A stretch of DNA of 46,476 bases from Betaproteobacteria bacterium UBA2592 (GTDB taxonomy: Bacteria > Pseudomonadota > Gammaproteobacteria > Burkholderiales > Rhodocyclaceae), in the NCBI GenBank assembly GCA_002340095.1, contig DDKS01000003.1, positions 1 to 46,476 on the forward strand, read 5' to 3'. Shown here one piece after another: positions 27,271 to 34,596 of this stretch (position 1 is its first letter; each line of letters opens with the position of its first letter). The notes under the pieces were generated by a model, which was given only the letters and a program-made list of their open reading frames with translations, did no database searches and was not told where the DNA came from. The translations under genes were made by a program, and so were the position numbers.

Positions 27271-29232
27271 TTGAGCTACACCGCAGAATCCATTGCCGTC
27301 CTGAAGGGGCTTGAGCCCGTGCGCCACCGTCCGGGCATGTACACCCGCACGGATTGCCCCCTGCACATCATTCAGGAAGTCATCGACAACGCCGCCGACG
27401 AAGCCCTGGCGGGCCACTGCCGGCGCATCCAGGTCACCTTGCATCGGGATCAGTCGGTTTCGGTGCAGGACGACGGCCGGGGCATCCCGGTGGAAGTCCA
27501 TCCGGTGGAGGGAGTTCCCACGGTGGAGGTGGTGTTCACCCGGCTGCATGCTGGCGGCAAGTTCAACAAGAACGACGGGGATTCAGCCTACCGCTTCTCC
27601 GGTGGCTTGCACGGAGTGGGCGTCTCGGTCACCAACGCCCTGTCCACCCGTTTGGAGGTGGAAGTCACCCGGGATGGCGGTCGCTACCAGATGGCTTTCT
27701 CGGGGGGCGACGTGGTCGAGCCCCTGCGCCAGGTGGGCGACGCACCCAGGAAGGCGAGCGGCACCCGGGTGCGAACCTGGCCCGACGCCCGTTTCTTCGA
27801 TAGCCCCGACATTCCCCTGGGCGAACTGGAACGGCTGCTGCGCAGCAAGGCCGTACTGTTGCCCGGCCTGGAGGTGAGCCTCACCCTTGAACAGCCAGAC
27901 GGCAGCTCCAGCACCCGGACTTGGTGCTTCCAGCAGGGGATGCAGCAGTACCTGGCCGAGCAGATTCAGGATGAACTGGTCGCCCCCATCTTTGCTGCCG
28001 AGAAATATGCCTCCCGGGATGACGAGAACTTCCCGCCCGGATCTGGCGCCGCCTGGGCCATCTGCTGGACCGCCGAGGGCGGGCTGGCGCGGGAATCCTA
28101 CGTCAATCTGATTCCCACCCCGGCCGGCGGCACCCATGAGGCGGGCCTGCGCCAGGCTGCCCTGGAAGCCATCAAGAGCTTCGCCGAACACCACGCCCTG
28201 CTGCCCAAGGGGGTGAAACTGGCCGCCGAGGACGTGTTCTCCCGGGCCAGCTTCGTGCTCGCCGCCCGGCTGCTCGACCCCTCCTTCCAGGGTCAGACCA
28301 AGGAGCGGCTCAACTCCCGGGACGCCGTGGCTCTGGTTGCGCGCATGGTGCGTGACCCCCTGGAATTATGGCTCAACGAACATCCGGAAGCCGCCAAGAA
28401 GATCACCGAACTGGCGATCCGCGCCGCCCAGGCCCGCACCCGGGCCGGGCAGAAGGTGGAAAAGAAGAAACAGTCCGGCGTCGCCATCCTGCCCGGCAAG
28501 CTCTCCGACTGCCAGTCGGAAGACATCGAACGTAATGAAATCTTCCTGGTAGAAGGGGATTCCGCCGGCGGTTCCGCCAAGTCCGGCCGGGACAAGGAAA
28601 CCCAGGCCATCCTGCCCCTGCGCGGCAAGGTGCTCAACACCTGGGAAGTGGAAGCCGGCAGCCTGTTCGCCAATCGGGAAGTGCACGACATCGCCGTGGC
28701 CCTGGGGATAGACCCCCACGGCCCCGAGGCGGACGACGCCGTGCTGGCCAATCTGCGCTACGGCAAGGTGGTGATCATGACCGACGCGGACGTGGATGGC
28801 TCCCACATCCGGGTGCTGTTGTGCACCCTGTTTTACCGCCACTTCCCCAAGCTCGTCGAGCACGGCCACCTCTACTTCGCCCAGCCGCCCCTGTACCGGC
28901 TCGACGTGCCCGGCCAGGGCAAGAACCGCCCGCCCAGGAAGATCTACGCCCTGGATGATACGGAACGAGATGCCATCCTGGACAAGCTGCGCCTGGAAAA
29001 GATCAAGCCCGAATCGGTCGCCATTTCCCGTTTCAAGGGGCTAGGCGAAATGAACCCCGAACAGCTATGGGAGACCACCATGTGTCCGGACACTCGCCGC
29101 CTGATGCGGGTGCGCCTGCCCCGGGCGGAGGAAGCCGGACCGGTGCTGAACATGCTCATGGGCAAGAATGAAGCCGCCAGCCGGCGGGCCTGGATGGAAG
29201 CCAACGGCGCCCTGGTGGGCGCGGAGATGTAA
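27271..29232 (+). CDS. parE: Topoisomerase IV subunit B
   Basis: 653 residues. GHKL ATPase with EVIDNAADEALAG, DDGRGIPVE and GLHGVGVSVTNALS. The transducer domain comes next, then the TOPRIM with EGDSAGGSAKSGRD and MTDADVDGSHIRVLL. The start is TTG at 27271 after ggagc. It decatenates daughter chromosomes together with ParC, whose gene starts 4 bp downstream; the two clearly form one operon. parE is preferred over gyrB by length and by the adjacent parC. Confidence 0.95.
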   Translation: MSYTAESIAVLKGLEPVRHRPGMYTRTDCPLHIIQEVIDNAADEALAGHCRRIQVTLHRDQSVSVQDDGRGIPVEVHPVEGVPTVEVVFTRLHAGGKFNKNDGDSAYRFSGGLHGVGVSVTNALSTRLEVEVTRDGGRYQMAFSGGDVVEPLRQVGDAPRKASGTRVRTWPDARFFDSPDIPLGELERLLRSKAVLLPGLEVSLTLEQPDGSSSTRTWCFQQGMQQYLAEQIQDELVAPIFAAEKYASRDDENFPPGSGAAWAICWTAEGGLARESYVNLIPTPAGGTHEAGLRQAALEAIKSFAEHHALLPKGVKLAAEDVFSRASFVLAARLLDPSFQGQTKERLNSRDAVALVARMVRDPLELWLNEHPEAAKKITELAIRAAQARTRAGQKVEKKKQSGVAILPGKLSDCQSEDIERNEIFLVEGDSAGGSAKSGRDKETQAILPLRGKVLNTWEVEAGSLFANREVHDIAVALGIDPHGPEADDAVLANLRYGKVVIMTDADVDGSHIRVLLCTLFYRHFPKLVEHGHLYFAQPPLYRLDVPGQGKNRPPRKIYALDDTERDAILDKLRLEKIKPESVAISRFKGLGEMNPEQLWETTMCPDTRRLMRVRLPRAEEAGPVLNMLMGKNEAASRRAWMEANGALVGAEM

Positions 29233-29235
29233 GCG

Positions 29236-31653
29236 ATGCAAGACGATCTCACTCCCGACCTGTTCGCGCAGACCCCCGACAATCCCACCGCGCAGCCCAC
29301 GTGCGGGCTTCCCCCTGCACCCGGAGCCATCGGCACCCCGCCGCCCCCGCCCGGTATCACCTTGCACATTCAGGACGAAGCGGACGGGGAAAGCGTACCC
29401 TTGCATGAATCTGCCGCCCGGGACTATCTCGAATACGCGGTGGCCGTGGTCAAGGGCCGCGCCCTGCCTGATGTGCGGGACGGCATGAAACCCGTGCAGC
29501 GTCGGGTGCTGTTCGCCATGCACGAACTGGGACTCCACCCTACCGCCAAACCGGTGAAGTCCGCCCGGGTGGTAGGCGATGTGATCGGCAAATACCACCC
29601 CCATGGCGATGCTTCCGCCTATGACGCCATGGTGCGCGTCGCCCAGCCCTTCTCCCTGCGCTATCCGCTCGTAGATGGCCAGGGCAATTTCGGCTCCCGG
29701 GACGGTGACGGCGCCGCCGCCATGCGCTACACGGAAGCCCGCCTCACCCCCATCTCCGAACTGCTGCTGGCCGAACTGGGCGAAGGCACCGTCGATTTCC
29801 AGCCCAACTACGATGGCTCCTTCGAGGAACCTGTCTTCCTGCCGGCCCGGCTGCCTTTCTCGCTTCTGAACGGCGCTTCGGGCATCGCCGTGGGCATGGC
29901 CACGGAAATTCCCCCGCACAATCTGCAGGAAGTGGCAAAAGCGGCCGTCCACCTGCTCCAATATCCAGAAGCCGGGATCGAGGAATTGCTCACCTTGCTG
30001 CCGGGTCCCGACTATCCGGGCGGCGGCCAGATCATCTCCAGCCCGGCCGATATCGCCAGCGCCTACAGGACCGGCCGGGGCAGCCTGCGCGTGCGCGCCC
30101 GCTACGAAATCGAGGAAATGGCCCGGAGTGCCTGGCAGGTGGTGTTCAAGGAACTACCGCCGGGGGTGTCCAGCGCCAAGGTGCTCTCGGAAATCGGCGC
30201 CATCCTCAACCCCCAGCCCAAGGCCGGCAAGAAGGCCATCGAGCAATCCGCGGCCCAGCTCAAGGCCCTGTTCGCCTCCCAGCTCGACAAGGCCCGGGAC
30301 GAATCCGGCAAGGACGACGAGGTGCGGCTGGTGTTCGAGCCCGCCAGCTCCCGCCAGGACCGGGACGAATTCGTGGCCCTGCTGCTGGCCCACACCAGTC
30401 TGGAAACCACCGCCCCCATCAACCTGGTGGCCGTGGGCCTGGATGGTCGGCCCTGCCAGAAATCCCTCACCGACCTGCTCGGCGAATGGTGCCAGTTCCG
30501 CATCACCACCGTGGAACGCCGCACCCGCTTCCGCCTGGAAAAAACCAGCGACCGCATCCACATCCTCGAAGGCCGGCACATCGTCTTCCTCAACATCGAC
30601 GAAGTGATCCGCATCATCCGCGAATCCGACGAGCCCAAGCCCGCCCTGATCGAACGCTTCAAGCTCTCCGAGCGGCAGGCCGAGGACATTCTCGAAATCC
30701 GCCTCAGGCAACTGGCCCGCCTGGAAGGCATCAGGATCGAGCAGGAACTGGCCAAGCTCAGGGAAGAAAAGGAAGGCCTGGAAAAGCTGCTGGGCAGCGA
30801 GGCCCTGCTCAGGAAGCAGGTGATCAAGGAAATTCAGGCCGACGCCGAAAAATACGGAGACGCCCGCCGCACGGTGATCCAGCCCGCCGCCATGGCCTCC
30901 CGCTCCGAAGTGGCCGCCGTGGCCGACGAACCCGTCACCGTCATCGTCTCCGAAAAGGGCTGGGCCCGGGTACGCCAGGGCCACGGCCTGGACCTGTCCG
31001 GCGTCGCCTTCAAGGACGGCGACCGGCTCGGCTCGGCCCACGAATGCCGCAGCGTCGATTCCCTGGCCATCCTCGCCAGCGACGGCCGGGCCTACACCGT
31101 GGCCGTGGCCGCCCTCCCCGACGGCCGGGGCATGGGAGCACCGCTTTCCTCCTTCGTAGAGCTGGGTGCCAGCCGCATCGCCCACGTGGTGGCCGGCAAG
31201 CCGGAAGAAACCCTGCTGGTGGCCAAGACCTCGGGATACGGTTTCCTGTGCTCCCTGGCCGACCTGTTCTCGCGCCAGAAGGCCGGCAAGTCCTTCCTGA
31301 CCCTGGAAGACGGGGCTGCAATCCTGCCTCCGGTGAAAATCCCCGCCCAGCCTCCCCAGACCCATCTGGCCGCCCTCTCCAGCGACGGCCGGTTGCTGGT
31401 CTTCGAGCTGAATCAGATGAAACGCCTCTCCGGCGGCAAGGGGGTGCAGATCATCAACTTGAAGGGCAGCGAAACCCTGGTCCAGGTCCTCACCAACGCC
31501 GGACCGGTGGTAAAGATCGTCGGCACCTTCCGGGGCAAGGACAAGGAACTGCTCTCGGAAGTCCAGCATCTCGGCCAGCGGGCGCGCCGGGGCGCGGGGG
31601 TCGGGGTCATCAAGGAGCCCCGGCTCGAACGGCTGGAAAGCCAGGAACGCTGA
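29236..31653 (+). CDS. parC: Topoisomerase IV subunit A
   Basis: 805 residues. The catalytic Tyr165 lies in AAAMRYTEARL. It is shifted ~45 residues from E. coli (Tyr120) by a Pro-rich N-terminal extension (residues ~1-50, poorly conserved-looking). The quinolone-determining segment reads YHPHGDASAYDAMV: Ala126 at the position of E. coli Ser80 and Asp130 at Glu84. The C-terminal beta-pinwheel blades follow. A GC-rich hairpin after the stop may terminate the parE-parC operon. Confidence 0.95.
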   Translation: MQDDLTPDLFAQTPDNPTAQPTCGLPPAPGAIGTPPPPPGITLHIQDEADGESVPLHESAARDYLEYAVAVVKGRALPDVRDGMKPVQRRVLFAMHELGLHPTAKPVKSARVVGDVIGKYHPHGDASAYDAMVRVAQPFSLRYPLVDGQGNFGSRDGDGAAAMRYTEARLTPISELLLAELGEGTVDFQPNYDGSFEEPVFLPARLPFSLLNGASGIAVGMATEIPPHNLQEVAKAAVHLLQYPEAGIEELLTLLPGPDYPGGGQIISSPADIASAYRTGRGSLRVRARYEIEEMARSAWQVVFKELPPGVSSAKVLSEIGAILNPQPKAGKKAIEQSAAQLKALFASQLDKARDESGKDDEVRLVFEPASSRQDRDEFVALLLAHTSLETTAPINLVAVGLDGRPCQKSLTDLLGEWCQFRITTVERRTRFRLEKTSDRIHILEGRHIVFLNIDEVIRIIRESDEPKPALIERFKLSERQAEDILEIRLRQLARLEGIRIEQELAKLREEKEGLEKLLGSEALLRKQVIKEIQADAEKYGDARRTVIQPAAMASRSEVAAVADEPVTVIVSEKGWARVRQGHGLDLSGVAFKDGDRLGSAHECRSVDSLAILASDGRAYTVAVAALPDGRGMGAPLSSFVELGASRIAHVVAGKPEETLLVAKTSGYGFLCSLADLFSRQKAGKSFLTLEDGAAILPPVKIPAQPPQTHLAALSSDGRLLVFELNQMKRLSGGKGVQIINLKGSETLVQVLTNAGPVVKIVGTFRGKDKELLSEVQHLGQRARRGAGVGVIKEPRLERLESQER

Positions 31654-31658
31654 CACCG

Positions 31659-31687
31659 GGGGCCGCGCAACGCGGCCCCTCTGGGTT
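31659..31687 (+). terminator. Possible terminator after parC
   Basis: ggggccgcg (31659-31667) and cgcggcccc (31671-31679) form a 9-bp stem with a caa loop. The downstream tctgggttt is a weak T tract, so termination may be partial. Confidence 0.55.
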
Positions 31688-31704
31688 TACCCCTGCCGGC
31701 CAGA

Positions 31705-31724
31705 TATACTGTAAATATGAACAG
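31705..31724 (+). promoter_or_regulatory. dinB promoter -10 element and LexA box
   Basis: ctgtaaatatgaacag (31709-31724) is a full ctgt-N8-acag SOS box. The tatact at 31705-31710 looks like the -10 hexamer. The dinB ATG (31717) lies inside the box, so LexA would cover promoter and start codon together. No convincing -35 is visible. Confidence 0.85.
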
Positions 31725-32862
31725 GCCACGCCGCATCGCCCATCTGGACATGGACGCCTTCTTCGCTTCGGTGGAGCTGCGCTTCTATCCCGAGCTGAAA
31801 GGCCAGGCCGTGGTGGTGGGCGGCACCCGGGCCCATGGGCCGCAGACACTTCCCGACGGCAGCCGCCGCTTTGCCCGCCTCAGGGATTACGTCGGACGGG
31901 GCGTGGTGACAACCTCCACCTATGAGGCCCGAGCCCTCGGGGTATTTTCCGGCATGGGCCTGATGCAGTCTGCCAAGCTGGCCCCGGAAGCCATCCTGCT
32001 ACCCGCCCAGTTCGAGGCCTACCGGGATTACTCGCGCCGCTTCAAGGCCGCCGTGGCCGCCATTGCCCCCCACATCGAGGATCGGGGCATCGACGAGATT
32101 TACATGGACCTCAGCGAGCACCCGGAACCCACCCTGCCCCTGGTGCAACGACTCAAGGCGGCGGTTCAGGAAGCGACGGGGCTGACCTGCTCCATCGGCG
32201 TGGCCCCCAACAAGCTGCTCGCCAAGATCGGCTCCGATCTGGACAAGCCGGACGGCATCACCCTGCTGGCCGAGGCGGACATTCCCACCCGCATCTGGCC
32301 CCTGCCCCCCAGGAAGATCAACGGCATCGGCCCCCGGGCCGCCGCGAAGCTCGAACAACTGGGCATTCACAGCATCGGTACCCTGGCCGCGACACCGGGG
32401 GATTTTCTCGTCCGCCACTTCGGCCCGACTCAAGGCGTCTGGCTGCACCGGGCCGCCAACGGCCAGGATGAGCGCCCGGTGGTGACGAGCCGGGAACCCA
32501 GGTCCATCAGCCGGGAAACCACCTTCGAACGGGACCTGCACGTGCGCCAGGACCGCCCCGAACTGTCGCGCCAGTTCACCGCCCTGTGCGAACGGGTGGC
32601 CGCGGATCTGGCCCGGAAGGGCTACCTGAGCCGTACCATCGGCATCAAACTGCGCTTTGCGGACTTCGAATCCGTGACCCGGGACCTGACCCTGCCCGCC
32701 CCGGTGGACGATGCGGCCGCCATACGACGGGCGGCAGGGGAATGCCTGAAGCGGGTCCCCCTGGAAAGGAAGATCCGCCTGCTCGGCGTCCGCTGCTCCA
32801 GCCTCACGCCCAGGGCACTGGCCAGCCTGCGGGAAACACGCCAGGCCCAGCTCCCCTTCTGA
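31717..32862 (+). CDS. dinB: DNA polymerase IV
   Basis: 381 residues (E. coli 351). Y-family polymerase with HLDMDAFFASVE (metal-binding Asp), catalytic GIDEIYMDLS, SIGVAPNKLLAKIGSDLDKP, the helix-hairpin-helix INGIGPRAAAKLEQLGI and the little-finger domain. The C-terminal QAQLPF is a beta-clamp-binding motif. The extra length comes mostly from an insertion of ~20 residues around 40-62 (THAR-like linker before RGVVTTSTYEAR), also seen in other betaproteobacterial homologues from memory. It performs error-prone translesion synthesis. No ribosome-binding site precedes the ATG. Confidence 0.94.
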   Translation: MNRPRRIAHLDMDAFFASVELRFYPELKGQAVVVGGTRAHGPQTLPDGSRRFARLRDYVGRGVVTTSTYEARALGVFSGMGLMQSAKLAPEAILLPAQFEAYRDYSRRFKAAVAAIAPHIEDRGIDEIYMDLSEHPEPTLPLVQRLKAAVQEATGLTCSIGVAPNKLLAKIGSDLDKPDGITLLAEADIPTRIWPLPPRKINGIGPRAAAKLEQLGIHSIGTLAATPGDFLVRHFGPTQGVWLHRAANGQDERPVVTSREPRSISRETTFERDLHVRQDRPELSRQFTALCERVAADLARKGYLSRTIGIKLRFADFESVTRDLTLPAPVDDAAAIRRAAGECLKRVPLERKIRLLGVRCSSLTPRALASLRETRQAQLPF

Positions 32863-32878
32863 CAGGGAAAAGCACAAC

Positions 32879-32904
32879 AAAAAACCCGGTCACGGGGACC
32901 GGGT
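32879..32904 (-). terminator. Terminator of the HU gene
   Basis: On the minus strand acccggtcc and gaccgggt pair and are followed by six Ts. It lies just after the HU stop. Confidence 0.88.
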
Positions 32905-32926
32905 CCTGTCGCCTCCTGCCTGGGGC

Positions 32927-33223
32927 TTACTTCTTTTTCTTGGCCTTGGCTGCATTGACAGCAGCCTTGAGCTTTGCGCCAGCAGAGAACTTGGCAACCT
33001 TGGAAGCGGCAATCTTCAGCTCGGCACCCGTCTGGGGATTGCGGCCAACACGGGCAGCACGCTCACCCACAGAAAAAGTCCCGAAACCAATCAGGCTGAT
33101 GCTTTCACCCTTGGCCAGGGTCTCGGTGATGACATCAAGCAAGCCGTCAATGGCATTACCGGCGGCTGCCTTGGACATGTCGCATTTGGCGGCCAGAGCT
33201 TCGATCAGTTCGGTTTTGTTCAT
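32927..33223 (-). CDS. HU-type nucleoid protein with lysine-rich tail
   Basis: 98 residues. MNKTELIEALAAK, then GFGTFSVGERAARVGRNPQTG (the DNA-bending arm with its invariant Pro) and KFSAGAKLK. It extends beyond standard HU (90 residues) with an Ala/Lys tail ending in four lysines, which may add non-specific DNA or RNA binding. It is an HU, not IHF, by overall sequence; hupA versus hupB cannot be decided. Separate promoter and terminator. Confidence 0.94.
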   Translation of the reverse strand: MNKTELIEALAAKCDMSKAAAGNAIDGLLDVITETLAKGESISLIGFGTFSVGERAARVGRNPQTGAELKIAASKVAKFSAGAKLKAAVNAAKAKKKK

Positions 33224-33554
33224 GGTGTTTTTTCCTGTGAAGAAAGAATTCGGAAACGCGATTATCCACCTCTGGAGAAAATTGCCTAGTTACTGTGAAT
33301 TCATACAGCTCGTGATTTCAGCGACATGAGGGTGATCTTCGGCCCCATGAAGGACAAGCAGGTACCGGGAACAAGCCGAAGACATGGCAACGGGCCTCAT
33401 GCACGGCACGCTCCTGCCACTCCAGACACCGACCCGAAGAGTGGCTTTTTGCCTGATTTCCGGGGAACTCGAGCAGACGAGATGGTCGCGGCGGGGAATG
33501 CAGCCCCGGGAAAGAGGCCGGCCGTTACACGCCAGCTCGTGCCGGCGCCTGAAT
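33224..33554. other. Upstream region of the HU gene, no gene recognised
   Basis: About 330 bp between HU and tRNA-Arg. A short plus-strand frame (from 33326) has no ribosome-binding site and a composition unlike a protein, and I do not call it. It presumably holds the HU promoter. Confidence 0.5.
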
Positions 33555-33583
33555 GAAAAAAGGCACCTCCGGAGAAGTGCCTG
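33555..33583 (-). terminator. Terminator after tRNA-Arg copy at 33598
   Basis: On the minus strand aggcacttc-tccg-gaggtgcct forms a hairpin followed by a run of Ts. Confidence 0.87.
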
Positions 33584-33597
33584 ATTTCTTGGATTTT

Positions 33598-33674
33598 TGG
33601 CGCGCCCGGAGCGATTCGAACGCCCGACCCCTTGGTTCGTAGCCAAGTACTCTATCCAACTGAGCTACGGGCGC
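33598..33674 (-). tRNA. tRNA-Arg (ACG), copy 1
   Basis: 77 nt with CCA encoded. Acceptor gcgcccg/cgggcgc, anticodon loop ctACGaa. ACG is normally deaminated to ICG by TadA. Confidence 0.97.
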
Positions 33675-33745
33675 GCACCTGGAAACTGCGATACTGCTTT
33701 TTTGCACATCGAAACCCGCGAGGGGCCGAATTTCATCTTTCAACT

Positions 33746-33822
33746 TGGCGCGCCCGGAGCGATTCGAACGCCCGACCCCTTGGTTCGTAGCCAAGTACTC
33801 TATCCAACTGAGCTACGGGCGC
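33746..33822 (-). tRNA. tRNA-Arg (ACG), copy 2
   Basis: Identical to the copy at 33598-33674, 71 bp away and first in the transcript; the pair ends at the terminator near 33555. Confidence 0.97.
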
Positions 33823-33900
33823 GCTTTGAAAGAGGCGCTATTCTATTGAAAAATCCCCTGCTTGCCAAGCCCTGATTCGATGCTGACCGGGAGACGGAGG

Positions 33901-34296
33901 TCAGCCCCGGGCCGGAGATGACCCGCCCAGCAACTCCAGGATGCCCTGCAGTTCCCGGCGGACCTCGCCGATTGCCAGGCGGGCCGGTGCTTTGGCCGCC
34001 TCGTTCTGGATGGAAGTCTCATCCAGGCGATTGCGGGCACCGCTGATGGTGAACCCCTGGTTGTAGAGGAGTTCACGGATGCGCCGCACCAGCAGCACTT
34101 CGTGGTGCTGGTAGTAGCGCCGGTTCCCTCTGCGCTTGACCGGCTTCAACTGGGTGAATTCCTGCTCCCAGTAGCGCAGGACGTGGGGTTTGACGCCACA
34201 CAGCTCACTCACCTCGCCAATGGTGAAGTAGCGTTTAGCCGGAATCGGAGGCAACTCCTCGCCCCCCTGCACTTTAGGCTGCTTGGCGTCCATCAA
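33901..34296 (-). CDS. MerR-family transcriptional regulator
   Basis: 131 residues. A winged-helix MerR domain (~22-92: YFTIGEVSELCGVKPHVLRYWEQEF...LKPVKRRGNRRYYQ) and a short C-terminal coiled coil without an obvious metal-binding Cys set. This is the small MerR protein conserved downstream of ihfA in proteobacteria; its ligand is unknown. It overlaps the ihfA end by 23 bp and is the last gene of the pheST-ihfA operon. Confidence 0.9.
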   Translation of the reverse strand: MMDAKQPKVQGGEELPPIPAKRYFTIGEVSELCGVKPHVLRYWEQEFTQLKPVKRRGNRRYYQHHEVLLVRRIRELLYNQGFTISGARNRLDETSIQNEAAKAPARLAIGEVRRELQGILELLGGSSPARG

Positions 34297-34582
34297 AGGC
34301 TTGCTCCACCTCTGCCTTCAGTTTTTGGCTGGCATGAAAGGTCACGACCCGACGGGCCGTGATGGGGATCTCCTCCCCGGTCTTGGGATTGCGTCCAGGC
34401 CGCTGGGGCTTGTCCCGCAACTGGAAGTTGCCGAAACCGGAAAGCTTGACGACTTCGCCCCGTTCGAGGGCATTGCGTATTTCTTCGAAGAACGCTTCCA
34501 CCATGTCCTTGGCTTCGCGCTTGTTCAGGCCAACCTGCTCGAACAGGAGGTCGGCAAGCTCGGCTTTGGTGAGGGTCATCAT
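34274..34582 (-). CDS. ihfA: Integration host factor subunit alpha
   Basis: 102 residues. MTLTKAELADLLFEQ, then EVVKLSGFGNFQLRDKPQRPGRNPKTGE, the DNA-bending arm with the Pro that intercalates, and TARRVVTFHASQKLK. Two consecutive ATGs (34582 and 34579) are possible starts. The alpha subunit is assigned from sequence and from its canonical place after pheT. Confidence 0.95.
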   Translation of the reverse strand: MMTLTKAELADLLFEQVGLNKREAKDMVEAFFEEIRNALERGEVVKLSGFGNFQLRDKPQRPGRNPKTGEEIPITARRVVTFHASQKLKAEVEQAFDGRQAA

Positions 34583-34596
34583 GGTTGGACTTGGGG

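Noticed and set aside
33326..33556. 76-residue plus-strand frame between HU and tRNA-Arg
   Set aside because: No ribosome-binding site, arginine/proline-rich text unlike a protein, and it ends at the tRNA terminator.
33598..33822. Direct repeats that could be attachment sites or a CRISPR-like array
   Set aside because: They are simply two complete identical tRNA-Arg genes; no repeats of CRISPR size with regular spacers were seen anywhere in the window.
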